From Dendrocalamus latiflorus (lineage: Eukaryota > Streptophyta > Magnoliopsida > Poales > Poaceae), in contig CM029660.1 of the NCBI GenBank assembly GCA_017311315.1, positions 14,495,430 to 14,559,429 on the forward strand: DNA of 64,000 nt. Reading direction: 5' to 3'. The position numbers and the translations under genes were made by a program. Shown in pieces: positions 23,501 through 31,390 of the stretch. The notes beneath the pieces are model-generated. The model searched no databases. It worked only from the letters and a program-made list of their open reading frames with translations, and had not been told where the DNA came from. Each line of letters starts with the position of its first letter. Positions within the stretch are counted from its first letter, which is position 1.

Positions 23501-26500
23501 AAAATATCTTACCTTCCATGAAGAAATGTTTTAGAGGTACCATCTTCTATCGTTCTTGAATTTACTTGCTGATCCACTTTCTCTAGGAGAAAATTTTGCC
23601 AGTGTCCTTACAAAATCTGCATATTTCAGAATTTCCCTTGCAAGACAATAAATATCTCAAGTGCCCTTTGGAAACTAGTGAAAATTCTCTGTATCCATCG
23701 GGTCGAGTAGACCACTGAAGAATGGTCAAACTTTCTGAAAATGGGCGTATTTATGTTTGTTAGATAACCTGAAACATAATTTTTGCCATCAAAAATAGCT
23801 TATAAAGTACCTACCCCAAAAATTGCGGGACCAAAAAGGACTTATTGTGGCTTCCTATTAAACAGCATATGAGGGGACTAGCTAGAGAGCCAACGATAGG
23901 AGAGAGTGCCTGTGTATGGAATGAGTGGATCTGGCACCATACCCTTCTTGGGGGTTTATATACATGAGTGTGATTGGATGGGAAATCTCTATCCTACCCT
24001 CTTCATAATTACAATAGGTAGGAGTATATTGACACATTCCTTTATACACATGTCTAACTGCTGTGGCTACTGACTAAACAACATATGAGGGGACTAGTTA
24101 AAGAGAGCTAATGACAGAAGAAAGAGTGCCTGTGTATGGAATGAGTGGATCTGACCCCTCATACCTCTTTTGGGGGTTTATACACATAAGTGGGATTAGA
24201 TGGAAAATCCCTTTCTTAACCTCTTAATAATTACAAAAGGAAGGGGTACATTGGTACATTCCTTTATATACTCCCCATACTATTGAGCCTATTACATATT
24301 GAGCCAGTTGTAAGGCCCTGCTACGGAGGGTTGGGTCACCTCTACAACAGTACTCCCTCGACAGCAAGCGCGGACGTCCCGATGGGCGAGCTGACATGAA
24401 CAATTGGCCCAGGCTGGCCTAGCCCCCCATCCTCTGGTAATAAGCACGCAGGTGCCGATGGGTAAGCTGATGCAGCTGGTAGCTCCCAACCCCGGAGGGT
24501 GTGGACACTGTAAATCTCCTAGAGTAGGATTGTTTGACCGATCCTGACGCGGCTGTGGCATCGCCTAGCAGAGGCCGAGCCGGTGCGCGTAGGTCGTGCC
24601 CCAGCCTCAGGCGGCTTGTAGACGCAGGCGGCGAAGTCCCACATTGAAAGCCTGGGTGCCCCGTCGGGATGGTGCTTCCGACGCAGTTGGAGAAGGCCTG
24701 ACGACTATGTTGCTCGTGACATGGTCGCCAAAGGTGCGACCACGTGGTGGTCGTAGGTATGGACGAAGTTGTGGCCCCGCAGCGGTCGGACGAAGTGTTA
24801 TGAATTCCCGAGCACGAGCGGTCGGATGAAGTCCTGACGACTACGTCTGCGATCGTGAGGTGGCCGGACGGAGTGTACAAGCACGAGGTAGTCATATGCC
24901 GTGGTGTCGATGAAGTCGGCGGCGAGACAAATCGCCGACACGCATGGTCCATCCCGCACCCTTTGGACTCGGCGTCGACGAAGGCGTTAGCGCGAACGGC
25001 CCGTCCCGCACCATTCGGACTCAGAGTTGACGAAGGCGGTTGTGAGATGAAGACTTGCTGGTGCGCCCAGCCCATCCCCCACCATTCGGACTAGGCGTCG
25101 ATGAAGGCGGCGGCGAGATGAAGTTATGGTGGGTCCGTCCCCCTTTGGACTTGACATCGACCAAGTCGGCGGCGAGATGAAGCTGACACGCGCGTGGCCC
25201 GTCCCCCTACCTTCGGACTCGCGGTCGATGAAGGCGGCGGCGACATGAAGCTGACGCGCGTGGTCCGTCCCCCGCCCTTCGGACTCGGGGTCGACGAAGT
25301 TGGCGGCGAGACGAAGTTGACGCGCGCCGAACGAAGTCTTGACCGTGAGGTGGTCGGATAAAGCGTTCACAACCATGATGTGGTTGGACGAAATCACGAT
25401 CGCCCCCGCGGTCGGACAAGGTTACCGCGGGGCGGTCAGACAAAACGTCAATGACCACGAGGTGGTAGGACGAAGTCTCGACTACGAGACGGCGGAGGCG
25501 CGCTCCTTCCCGCACAGCCTACGGACTTGGAGTCGAAGTCAGCAGTGAGATGACGACTTGCACGCACGGCCCATCCCCCACCCTTCAGACAAGAGGTCGA
25601 CGAAGGCGGCGGCGAGACGAAGCTAACGCGCGCGGCCTGTCCCCCGCCCTTCGAACTAGGGGTCAACGAAGTTGGCGGCGAGACAAAGCTGACTCGCACG
25701 GTCCGTCCCCCGCCCTTCGGACTCGGGGTCGACGAAGTTGGCGGTGAGATGAAGCTGACGCGCGTGCTGTACGAAGGCCTGACCGCGAGGTGGTTGGATG
25801 AAGCATCTACGACCACGATGTGGTCGGACGAAATCACGACCGTGGGGCGGTCGGACAAAATGTTAACAACCCCAAGGTGGTCGGACGAAGTCTCGATTGC
25901 GAGACGATGGAGACACGCTCCTTCCCGCACAGCCTTCGGACTTGGAGTCGACGAAGTCGGCAGCGAGACGACTACGTGCACGCGTGGCCCGTCCATCCAC
26001 CCTTTAGACTTGGGGTTGACGAAGGCGGCTGCGTGACGAAGACTTGTCGGTGCGCGCGGTCTGCCCCTACCCTTCGGACTAGTCGATGAAGTCGGCGGCG
26101 AAACGAATCCTTGCGTGCGAGACCCGTCCCCCACCTTCGGACTCGCGGTCGACGAAGGTGGCGGCGACACGAAGCTGATGAGTGCGGTCGTCGACGCCCT
26201 TCGGACTCAGGGTTGACGAAAGCGGCGGCGAGACGAAGTTGACGCGCGTCTCGGACAAAGTCGTGTTCGTGAGGTGGTTGAACGAAGCGTCCACGACCAT
26301 AATGTGGTCGGACGAAGTCACAACTGCGGGGTGGTCGGACAAAGTCACGACCGCGGGGCGGTCGGATGAGGTGTCTACAACCGCGAGGCGGTTGAACGAA
26401 CCGTCCACCACCATGATGTGGCCGGACGAGGTCACGACCGCGGGGTGGTCAGACAGTCTACAACCACGACATGGTCGAACGAAGGGTCAACCGCGAGGCG

Positions 26501-29500
26501 GTCGGGCAACGTCAACGACCACGAGGCTGTCGGACAAGGTCACGACCGCGAGGCGGTCGGACAACGTCAACGACGACGAGGCAGTCGAACGAAATCACGA
26601 GCGCGGGGCGGTCGGAAAAGGTCATGACCGTGGGGCAGTCGGACAAAATGTCAATGACCACGAGATGGTCGGATGGAGTCTCGACTTCGAGAAGGTTGGA
26701 CGAGGTATATACGACCGCGAGGCAGTCAGACGAAGCGTCCACGACCACGATGCGGTTGAACGAAATCACGACTGCAGGGTGGTTGGACAAGGTCAAGACC
26801 ATGGGGCGGTTGGACAAAGTATACGACCGCGAGGCGGTCGGATGGAGTCGACGACAATGACGTGGTTGGACAGAGTCTACGGCCACGACGTGGTCGAATG
26901 AATCGTTCACGACCGCGATGTGGTTAAACAACCGTGGGGCGGTCAAGCAAGGTCACGACCGCGAGGTGGTTGGACATGTCATCGACCACGAGGTGGTCGG
27001 ACAAAGTCTCAACGGCGAGACGGCCAGACGAGGCGTCTATGACCGCGTGACGGTCGGACGAAATCATGACCGTGGGGCGGTCGGAGGACGTCATGACCGC
27101 GGGGCGGTTGGGCAAAACGTCAGCGACCATGAGGTGGTTGGATGAAGTCTCTTCTGCGAAGTGGTCGAGCTAAGTAGTGCGGCGATTTCCCTGGAGAGAC
27201 GCGTGAAATGTGTGACTCGCTGGGGTTACGGTCCGTGGCAGGGACTCCTTGGTGGGATGGGCGAAGCACACGCGGCCGCACAAGCTGTCCCGCACTATAA
27301 TCTATACTTCGTAGAGTTCGCTCGAAGGCCGTGAACTCCGCGCAGTCGTTTATACTCCGTAGAGTTACTCGGGACGATTAAGTTCCCTGTGCTTTATACT
27401 CCGCAGGCTACACCAAGGCGCGAGGCCGCCGTGCAAATGTTTTTTTAAAGTTGGCCGGTACGGCGAAGTTCCCGATGCTCTGTACTCCGCAGAGTACGCC
27501 AGGGCGCGATGTCGCCGTGCGATTTTTTTATACTCCGTAGAGTTGCCTGGGACGACTGAGTTCCCGGCGCTTTATACTCCGTGGAGTATACCAGGGTGCG
27601 AGGCCACCGTGTGATTTTCTTTATACTCCATAGAGTTGCCCGGGACGGTTGAGTTCCCGGCGCTTTATACTCTGCAGAATACGCTGGGGCGCGAGGCCAC
27701 CGTGCGATTTTCTTTATATTGCGTATAGTTGCCCAGGACGGTTGAGTTCCCGACGCTTTATACTCCGCAGAGTATGCTGGGGCGCGAGGCCGCCGTGCGT
27801 TTTTGTTTCTTAATTCTCCGTAGAGTTGCCCAGGACGGCTGAGTTCCCGGCGCTTTATACTCCGCAGAGTACACCGGTGCGCGTGGTCACCATGTGATTT
27901 TTTTTATACTCCGTAGAGTTGCCTGGGACGACTAATTTCCCGTCGCTCTATGCTCCGATAAGTTCCATGCGATTTTTCAAAGAATTACGGCCCCATTGAG
28001 GTCGGGTGAAGTTACGATCACGAGGTCGGACGAAGCCACGACCGCAACGTGGGCGGACGATGTAACGACCGCGAGGCGGTCGGACGAGGTCACGACCGCG
28101 ATATGAGCGGACGATGTTTGGACCACGACGATGGTCGAACATCTGGACGAACGTGTACGACCACGAGTCGCTCACCGGGAGGTGTGGAGGCGCGGAGCCG
28201 AGGCTGACGGAGGTTGGAGTGCCCGTGTATGGAATGAGTGGATTTGGCCTCTCATACCCCTCTTGGGGTTTATATACATGAGTGGGATTGGATGAGAAAT
28301 CTTTATCCTACCCTCTTAATAATTACAAAAGGTAGGGGTATATTGATACAATTCTTTATACACATGTCCAACTGTTGTGGCTACTGACCAAACAACATAT
28401 GAGGAGACTAGCTAGAGAGAGCTAGTGACAAGAGAGAGTGCTGCTGCTGGTGGGACAGAGCTAGCAGGGCTGCTGGTGGACTGGCAAGAAAAGGCTTGAA
28501 CTCTATTGTCATTTTAGGAGCTTGGACACTCTGGAATCACAGAAATCGTTGTGCGTTCGATGGGGCTTCACCAAATCTAAATAGAGTTTTAACTCTTGCT
28601 TCTGATGAGTTGAGGTTGTGGGGGACTGCAGGTGCCAGGGGTATTTCTTACCTGACTGGCCTGCTGCCCGAGTGATTGTTTTTGTAGGTCAGGGGTCATT
28701 GTAATCTGTTTCCAGGCGTTTTTTTTAGAGTCCAAGGCGTGAGTGTGTGGTGTTGTTTGGGGTTTCTTTCCCCCTTTTTATTCTTCTTAATATAATGATA
28801 CGCAGTTCTCCTGCGTGTTCGTGAAAAAAAAACAAGAGAGTGCCGTGTATGGAATGAATGTATCTGACCCCTCATACTCCTCTTGGGTGTTTATATACAT
28901 GAGTGAGATTGGATGGTAAATCCCTATCCTACACCCTTAATAATTAGAAAAGGTAGGGGTATATTGGTACATTCTTTATACACATGTCCCTATACTATTG
29001 GGCCAGTTGTAAGGCCCCGCCGCGGGGGTTGGGCCACCCCTACAATAGAACTCTTTCCTTATAAATATCAAACGATCATTTGGCAAGACAAAAAAAATGA
29101 AGAATCATTGTTCTAGTCTAAGAAATGACTGCCTGTTTGTTTTGTAGAAAGAGCTGAACCAGGTGATGAGCACACCAATCCTAAAGTTGCCTTAGAAGCT
29201 TTGGTTAGTCTGGTGGCATACTTCTGTAAAGAGTGTGGTCATAGGATCTCGATGCTGGAAAACAAGATTTCTGATTCCTACAGGCTGTTGGCGAAGATAC
29301 TCTTTTTCTGTTTGGGAGAAGCCATTGCTCTTGCACAACTTGTTCATGAGATTGGGTATGGTGCCAATAATGATGTGCTCATATGGGGCAGCTTCAGGCA
29401 CTGTATACAGGTTATTCAGGGTTCACTTTGTAGCACCAATATACAGGTAGATAACTGGCTTTTGATTACTATGTGCACCTAAATTGTCAGGCCGTGTTGG

Positions 29501-31390
29501 TAGCTAAGATGATTTCACTAAGCAGGTGCAAATGTTGGGTATACATGTGCTAAAAACCTGTGCACAGAGAGAGCTAACTGAAGGCTCACAAACAAAGACA
29601 CATTCTTTTGTGATGATACTTGGGGAATTACTGGTAGATGTGTTTTCTGTGATGCAAGCTACATTAAAGGTATTGTTTGGAAGCTTTATTAATTTTGAGA
29701 TTGTTGAAATTCCTAAAAAATTAGATGGCATTCTTTGACAACTTTCTTCCTCCAGAAATGTTCAAGCAAGGAATCTGTCAATATCATTGATGAATGTTTG
29801 AAATTGCTTTTCCTCTTCCACACACTATCACAATCAAAGAAATACCAGCAAGATGCTACAGTACTTCTGCTGGATGCCTTAATGATGGTTTTCTATTTGT
29901 CCAGTGATAGTGGTTCACAGGTAGCAAATGATTTTTTAAAAAACCTTTTTTCATGATGTGATCAGAAAATATACTGTTGTGTCTGGTGGTGTTGATCTTT
30001 GTCTATGCCGATTCATTTCAGGAACTTACTGAAGTAAACACCATCTCCAAGAAGTTGTTCTCTCATTTTATTCAGATTCCATCTGCTGCCATACAGATCA
30101 AAGATATAATGTTGTCAGCACCACCTACAAAAAGACAACAACTTCAGGTACTTTGCATTATTATGGATACACATGTAACTGTAGATCTTTTAGATCCTGA
30201 TGTTCATGTTGAATTTTGAAGATTTTCGTCATCCTGCCGCCATCCATCCTCTTCCTTTATGCGCATGTAGAATATCTTCACCTATGCTATACCTTTGTGC
30301 TAAATATACAACTCTCATGCTGCTTTCTTACAGTGGGATGTTGGTTGGGGGCATTTCTGCACTATTATAGTCAAATAGCTGCATTTTTTGCATCATAAAG
30401 TACCTATTGCTCTTGCATATTCTGTAGGATATGATTCGAGCTTCAGTCAGCCAGGGTCAGATAATGGCGCCGGTGAATACGAGGGCACAGACAGAGCAGA
30501 ATGTTGAGGTTAGTAGCAATCAAAGACCTGGGTCCATAGCCATAGTGTCCGATGCTAATGCAGTTGAAGTTAAGGATGAAAAAGAACTTAGTGATGATGA
30601 CTGGGACACTTTCCAATCTCTTCCGGCAACTGCTGCCAAGGATGATGCAGATTCTGCTATAGTTGTTTCACCTATTCGTGAACAGGGTTCTGCTGCAAAT
30701 TCTCATAAAAAACAGATCCCTGAGGGAAATACAAATCACGATGTTAGTGATACAGATGCTGCAGCTGGTGCAACGGAAGGCAGAAATTCTGTTGATAAGG
30801 AATTTGAGGAACCCTCTGCTTCACAATGCTCAAGTACTGAACAACAGGTCAAGGGCGAATTCCCAGAGTTATCCTATGAAGGTGATGAGGAAGTCCCAAA
30901 ACATCCAACAGTTGATTGTGCAGAGCCATGTGCTCATATTCCAAGGAAAGAAAAGATACGGGATGAATTGCAGCAGGATCATGACGACCCATTTGGCTGT
31001 AAAGAAAGGAAGAGTGACCTGGACTTACCAGAGGAGGGCACTGATCCAGCAAGTGACGAGAACAAGGGTGCCTCTGGAGAAATTGTAAGGTCTGAGGGAG
31101 ATGCCCTAGATGAAAACATTGCCTCTATAGATGATTCCACAAGCAGCTTGAACAATCTTTCAGATGTTATGGATGATGAGGCAAAGAAGGTTAGCGACAT
31201 GCTATTAATTGGTGATGACAAGTCTGCGATGGATAATGAGGATTGTGGGGAAGAGTTAGAACCTTCCTCGCATGCTGCTAACATAACGGATGCCAGCATG
31301 TCGGGAAATGTTACCAGCACGAGTGAAGCAGACGGACATCCTGATAATGTCGACACCAACCCAGAATCTTCTGAATGTGAAAGCGCATAG
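3100..31390 (+). CDS. SWEETIE: SWEETIE-like HEAT-repeat protein (HEATR5B/Laa1 family), C-terminal 24 exons
   Basis: Exons read from the sequence: 3100-3256, 4908-5057, 5499-5548, 5680-5779, 5852-5908, 6746-6813, 8451-8544, 9626-9849, 9951-10098, 10202-10270, 14581-14637, 14834-14920, 15024-15152, 15262-15462, 15539-15982, 18512-18565, 22963-23060, 23189-23282, 23401-23536, 29148-29446, 29526-29669, 29756-29920, 30022-30147, 30428-31390. All have GT donors and AG acceptors, phases agree at every junction, and no stop interrupts the join. The first base (3100) completes a codon begun in an exon outside the window, so the gene is partial here at its 5' end. Phrases such as 'GGMALSTLVTPTV', 'LFAPQAVSVHSHVQ', 'YLAVSTLRHLIERDP' and 'MLDEETDSE' resemble Arabidopsis SWEETIE as I remember it. 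Known family role: large alpha-helical HEAT-repeat proteins. Animal HEATR5B/p200 and yeast Laa1 work with the AP-1 clathrin adaptor, and Arabidopsis sweetie mutants have disturbed sugar homeostasis and growth. The role here is inferred from the family. Exon boundaries are manual. Confidence 0.9.
4220..4755. mobile_element. hAT-type MITE, CCGGTTACC family, long copy C with unrelated filler
   Basis: A 536-bp copy with a perfect 8-bp target duplication gtcctgac (4212-4219 and 4756-4763). The outer parts (about 4228-4310 and 4558-4745) are the familiar CCGGTTACCGG arrays. The middle, about 4325-4557, is not found in the other copies. It is CAG/CTG-rich (AGCAGCAGC runs) and replaces the usual AT-rich core. 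Ends: CAGTGTTCGGATTACCGG and ...GATCCTTG. Confidence 0.85.
5148..5389. mobile_element. Stowaway-type MITE
   Basis: A 242-bp element with terminal inverted repeats CTCCCTCCATTA.../...TAATGGAGGGAG and a TA target duplication (5146-5147 and 5390-5391), diagnostic of Tc1/mariner-derived Stowaway MITEs. The repeat extends inward (ACATGTCATCC versus GGATGACATACAT). It lies in the intron between exons 2 and 3 and is non-coding. Confidence 0.88.
7139..7450 (-). mobile_element. hAT-type MITE, CCGGTTACC family, copy D
   Basis: A 312-bp copy with a perfect 8-bp target duplication ggtggact (7131-7138 and 7451-7458). The ends are CAGGGATCAAAATCCCGG and CCGGTTTTTGGAACCTTG. It has the opposite orientation to copies B and F. 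It contains the 18-bp perfect palindrome GGTTACCGGCCGGTAACC near its left end. It lies in the intron between exons 6 and 7. Confidence 0.9.
7894..8117. repeat. Tandem duplication (about 122-bp unit, 2 copies) in an intron
   Basis: Two diverged adjacent copies are seen. Both contain ATTTCATAATGT, CTCATGATGT, ATGCAAATTTGCACTGG and CAAATATTATTGAGTAAGG in the same order, offset by about 122 bp. There is no coding potential and no known element ends. Confidence 0.8.
8640..9010. other. Intron segment with retroelement-like composition
   Basis: The segment is rich in purine tracts (GGAGAGAGATTGG, GAAGAAGGG) followed by repeated TCTCTATCTCTAA and AATAAGGAAACTAACTATT strings. Similar strings occur at 17690-17830 and 22500-22650, which suggests related decayed LTR sequence. 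Target duplications and ends are not visible, so the element type is not assigned. Confidence 0.3.
9626..10270 (+). CDS. SWEETIE: SWEETIE-like gene, exons 8-10
   Basis: Exon 8 (9626-9849) encodes a polar, acidic linker ('STSENDIYYGEDEDTM') followed by 'NKHLRYRTRVFAAE', whose last codon GA|A is split. Exon 9 (9951-10098) continues with 'CVSHVPIAVGTDSAHFDLSL' and a helix ending 'LQELVSLSYQ'. Exon 10 (10202-10270) encodes 'ISTGQFEGMQPIGVQLLCLI'. The linker is probably a disordered loop between HEAT arrays (inference from composition). The next intron is 4.3 kb and contains two different hAT-type insertions. Confidence 0.87.
10766..11035 (-). mobile_element. hAT-type MITE, CCGGTTACC family, copy E
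   Basis: A 270-bp copy with a perfect 8-bp target duplication ctcctaag (10758-10765 and 11036-11043). The ends are CAGGGTTCAAAATCCC and GGTTTTGGAACCTTG. The orientation is as in copy D. It is inserted in the 4.3-kb intron between exons 10 and 11. Confidence 0.9.
11332..12246. mobile_element. Second hAT-type non-autonomous element, GC-rich
   Basis: A 915-bp element with a perfect 8-bp target duplication gcggtctt (11324-11331 and 12247-12254). The terminal repeats are CATGGTTATCAAGGTGTC and the complement of ...GCGCCGTGACAACCTTG, about 18 bp and imperfect. Subterminal regions repeat GGCGCC/CCTAGGCG-type motifs. The middle (about 11640-11960) is GGA/GGCGG-rich. It opens several long frames on both strands, but their low-complexity Arg/Gly/Pro composition shows they are not genes. 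The family differs from the CCGGTTACC MITEs but shares the CAWGGTT start. Confidence 0.82.
12420..13910. other. Composite repeat region with GATACG/CGTATC motifs, interrupted by MITE F
   Basis: The left part (12420-12520) and the right part (13725-13910) both carry GATACG, GTATCG and CGATAC motifs in opposing sense, as in subterminal repeats of a DNA transposon. A GC-rich block (12590-12800) and MITE copy F lie between them. I could not find a convincing target duplication, so the boundaries are approximate. Confidence 0.35.
13123..13378 (+). mobile_element. hAT-type MITE, CCGGTTACC family, copy F
   Basis: A 256-bp copy, perhaps closest to the family consensus. The 8-bp target duplication cctataaa is perfect (13115-13122 and 13379-13386). 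The ends are CAAGGTTCCAAAAACCGG and TTTTGAACCTTG, an exact inverted repeat at the outer 8 bp. Confidence 0.92.
14109..14580 (+). repeat. Tandem duplication of an intron 3' end, including its splice acceptor
   Basis: Two units of about 235 bp. Each contains TGATTTGCTGTCATAACTAA, CAGCAGTTGCTTGCACAAAT, GGTAGTCCTTATAACTGTTC and TTTCAAACTCATC, and each ends in TGTATTTTAG. The second unit ends exactly at the acceptor of exon 11 (14580). The first gives a decoy acceptor at 14344. Use of the decoy would add 236 nt, which is not a multiple of three. Confidence 0.88.
14581..15982 (+). CDS. SWEETIE: SWEETIE-like gene, exons 11-15 (central HEAT array)
   Basis: Five closely spaced exons with introns of 196, 103, 109 and 76 bp, including the longest uninterrupted HEAT-coding exon of the central part (15539-15982, 148 codons). 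Typical helices: 'AQLVSAVRTAISTVSGPLLL', 'LFYPSFADWVVCK', 'FLWGLSVLVLFHA' and 'VLHVLLSLTTEVFF'. This gene segment is free of transposons. The acceptor at 14580 lies at the end of a tandem duplication (see the repeat entry), so a decoy acceptor exists 236 bp upstream. Confidence 0.9.
16243..16276 (+). repeat. (TAATG)n microsatellite
   Basis: A pentanucleotide run of about six units (TAATGTAATGTAATG...) in the intron between exons 15 and 16. It is probably polymorphic. Confidence 0.9.
16490..16975 (+). mobile_element. 5'-truncated LINE, 3' end
   Basis: The translation around 16576-16770 has the C-terminal pattern of plant LINE ORF2 ('LVILIAWEIWKHRNACVFEG', followed by an 'ASALQELLLQLLPR' end). 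A 3' UTR follows that closes with ATGACACGCAGCTCTCCTGCG and a short A-rich tail (GAGAAAAAC). The LINE at 28441-28832 has the same organisation and the same closing motif. The 5' boundary is not clear. Confidence 0.75.
16972..18050. other. Intron sequence, partly transposon-derived
   Basis: A short inverted pair (TCCTCAAAAGGGAAAAGAAATT near 16976 and AATTTCTTTTTTCCTTTGAGGA near 17048) may be a small foldback. A stretch at 17690-17830 (TATATAGATAGGGAAGGGG and similar) resembles a decayed LTR. I see no coding sequence. Confidence 0.35.
18051..18294. mobile_element. Tourist-like MITE
   Basis: A 244-bp element with ends GGGCATGTTCTTTT and the complement of AAAAGAACAGGGCC. A 3-bp direct repeat TAG flanks both sides (18048-18050 and 18295-18297). 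The GGSCMTGTTCTTTT end is typical of PIF/Harbinger-derived MITEs, although their usual target is TWA. Confidence 0.65.
18512..23536 (+). CDS. SWEETIE: SWEETIE-like gene, exons 16-19
   Basis: Exon 16 (18512-18565, 18 codons) is isolated between a 2.5-kb and a 4.4-kb intron. Exon 17 (22963-23060) encodes 'IMRLCPDKFFEVETFVLAAL'. Exon 18 (23189-23282) encodes a serine-rich turn and 'ELSVAYEMMACRMKNK'. Exon 19 (23401-23536) is the least certain: in the frame set by both neighbours it reads 'HLWKLMMLLVSTSHQSFQQV...SIISFLQNILPSMKKCFR', a plausible HEAT helix pair, and its final G fits the phase of the exon at 29148. A second frame in the same bases also looks protein-like for about 21 codons before a TAA. 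Confidence 0.78.
19320..20910 (+). mobile_element. Short-LTR retroelement (TRIM/small copia type) in MITE G
   Basis: A 141-bp LTR-like segment (19320-19460) starts TGTTAAGG and ends ATAACA. The primer-binding site TGGTATCAGAGC, complementary to initiator tRNA-Met, follows directly at 19461-19472. A second TGGTATCAGAGC is at 19491-19502. About 1.3 kb of GC-rich sequence without gag/pol motifs follows. I could not find a 3' LTR, so the right boundary (about 20900) is judged only from where MITE G resumes. Confidence 0.65.
19646..19717 (+). pseudogene. WD40-like gene fragment captured by the retroelement
   Basis: In one frame the sequence reads 'GATGLIASLVKEDGHVYSLA' followed by AA. This closely resembles the first WD40 repeat region of plant JINGUBANG-like WD-repeat proteins ('LIASL..E.GHIYSLA', remembered, not searched). 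The match stops abruptly, and the downstream frame is GC-rich Arg/Pro/Gly sequence without WD motifs. This fits a transduplicated exon piece, not a working gene. Confidence 0.5.
21640..22962. other. Intron sequence with decayed repeats
   Basis: No exon is visible. A retroelement-like stretch (about 22290-22650) shares AATAAGAAACTTATCCCTAA and GAAACTAATTATTATTTTCC strings with the segments at 8640-9010 and 17690-17830. Two direct copies of ACATCCATGGCATCCRACAAGAAA (about 22824 and 22855) form a short tandem repeat just before exon 17. Confidence 0.35.
23846..24347. repeat. Left LTR-like terminal repeat of the 5-kb intronic element
   Basis: Two tandem units of about 220 bp. Each contains AACARCATATGAGGGGACTAG, GTGTATGGAATGAGTGGATC, a TTTATA-CATRAGTG-GATT block and TTCCTTTATA. 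The end is CCAGTTGTAAGGCCCTGCTAC...CTCTACAACA. The same order recurs at 28213-29048. This is interpreted as an LTR; the outer 5-bp duplication is not clear. Confidence 0.55.
24348..28212. repeat. Internal region made of GC-rich tandem arrays
   Basis: The internal part has no gag or pol motif. 24348-25120 is unique, GC-rich sequence. 25120-26260 repeats units with TTCGGACTCGGGGTCGACGAA-like and GGCGGCGAGACGAAGCTGACGCG-like strings. 26260-27170 repeats short units such as GGTCGGACGAAGTCACGACCGCG. 27290-27960 holds about seven 92-bp units (separate entry). Long frames on both strands here are repeat artefacts. The composition suggests a large non-autonomous (LARD-like) element. Confidence 0.55.
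27350..27960. repeat. Tandem array, about 7 units of about 92 bp, with TACTCCGYRGAGT palindromes
   Basis: Each unit contains TTATACTCCGTAGAGTTGCC, GGGACGRYTGAGTTCCCGGC, GCTTTATACTCCGCAGAGTA and GGCGCGAGGCCGCCGTGCGA in that order, then a T-run. Two imperfect palindromes of the form TACTCCG-R-GAGTA occur per unit. Similar TACTCC/GGAGTA palindromes appear again at 56390-56550. Confidence 0.8.
28213..29048. repeat. Right LTR-like terminal repeat, interrupted by a LINE
   Basis: Matches 23846-24347 in order: GTGTATGGAATGAGTGGATT, the TTTATATACATGAGTGGGATTGG block, AACAACATATGAGGAGACTAG, a second GTGTATGGAATGA unit and the closing CCAGTTGTAAGGCCCCGC...CCCCTACAATA. The LINE at 28441-28832 separates the two units. 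It ends about 100 bp before exon 20. Confidence 0.6.
28441..28832 (+). mobile_element. 5'-truncated LINE with poly(A) and target duplication
   Basis: A 392-bp LINE 3' end. It encodes the terminal ORF2 piece ('SIVILGAWTLWNHRNRCAFD', then a stop after 'TGLLPE'), then a 3' UTR with AATGATACGCAGTTCTCCTGCG and an A9 tail. The flanks are caagagagagtg (28429-28440) and caagagagtg (28833-28842), a target duplication altered by an AG slip. This is the signature of target-primed reverse transcription. Confidence 0.85.
29148..31390 (+). CDS. SWEETIE: SWEETIE-like gene, exons 20-24 and acidic C-terminal tail
   Basis: Exons 20-23 (29148-29446, 29526-29669, 29756-29920, 30022-30147) encode the last HEAT helices ('ALVSLVAYFCKECGHRISML', 'VQMLGIHVLKTCAQRELTEG', 'LKLLFLFHTLSQSKKYQQDA'). 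Exon 24 (30428-31390, 321 codons with stop) is a low-complexity, acidic, Ser/Glu/Asp-rich tail with almost no predicted helix repeats. It contains 'SDDDWDTFQSLP' at about 30590-30625. The stop is TAG at 31388-31390. About 500 bp of AT-rich, non-repetitive sequence follows as probable 3' UTR; the poly(A) site is not resolved. Confidence 0.9.

Noticed and set aside
24419..27145. Several long frames (up to 240 codons) on both strands at 24.4-27.1 kb
   Set aside because: They lie in short-period tandem repeats and read as repeated Ser/Thr/Arg/Val strings in every frame; no start context or domain.
25120..27960. Regularly spaced repeats that could suggest a CRISPR-like array
   Set aside because: Units are degenerate and contiguous without unique spacers, there are no cas genes, and the host is a plant. 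Ordinary tandem repeats explain it.
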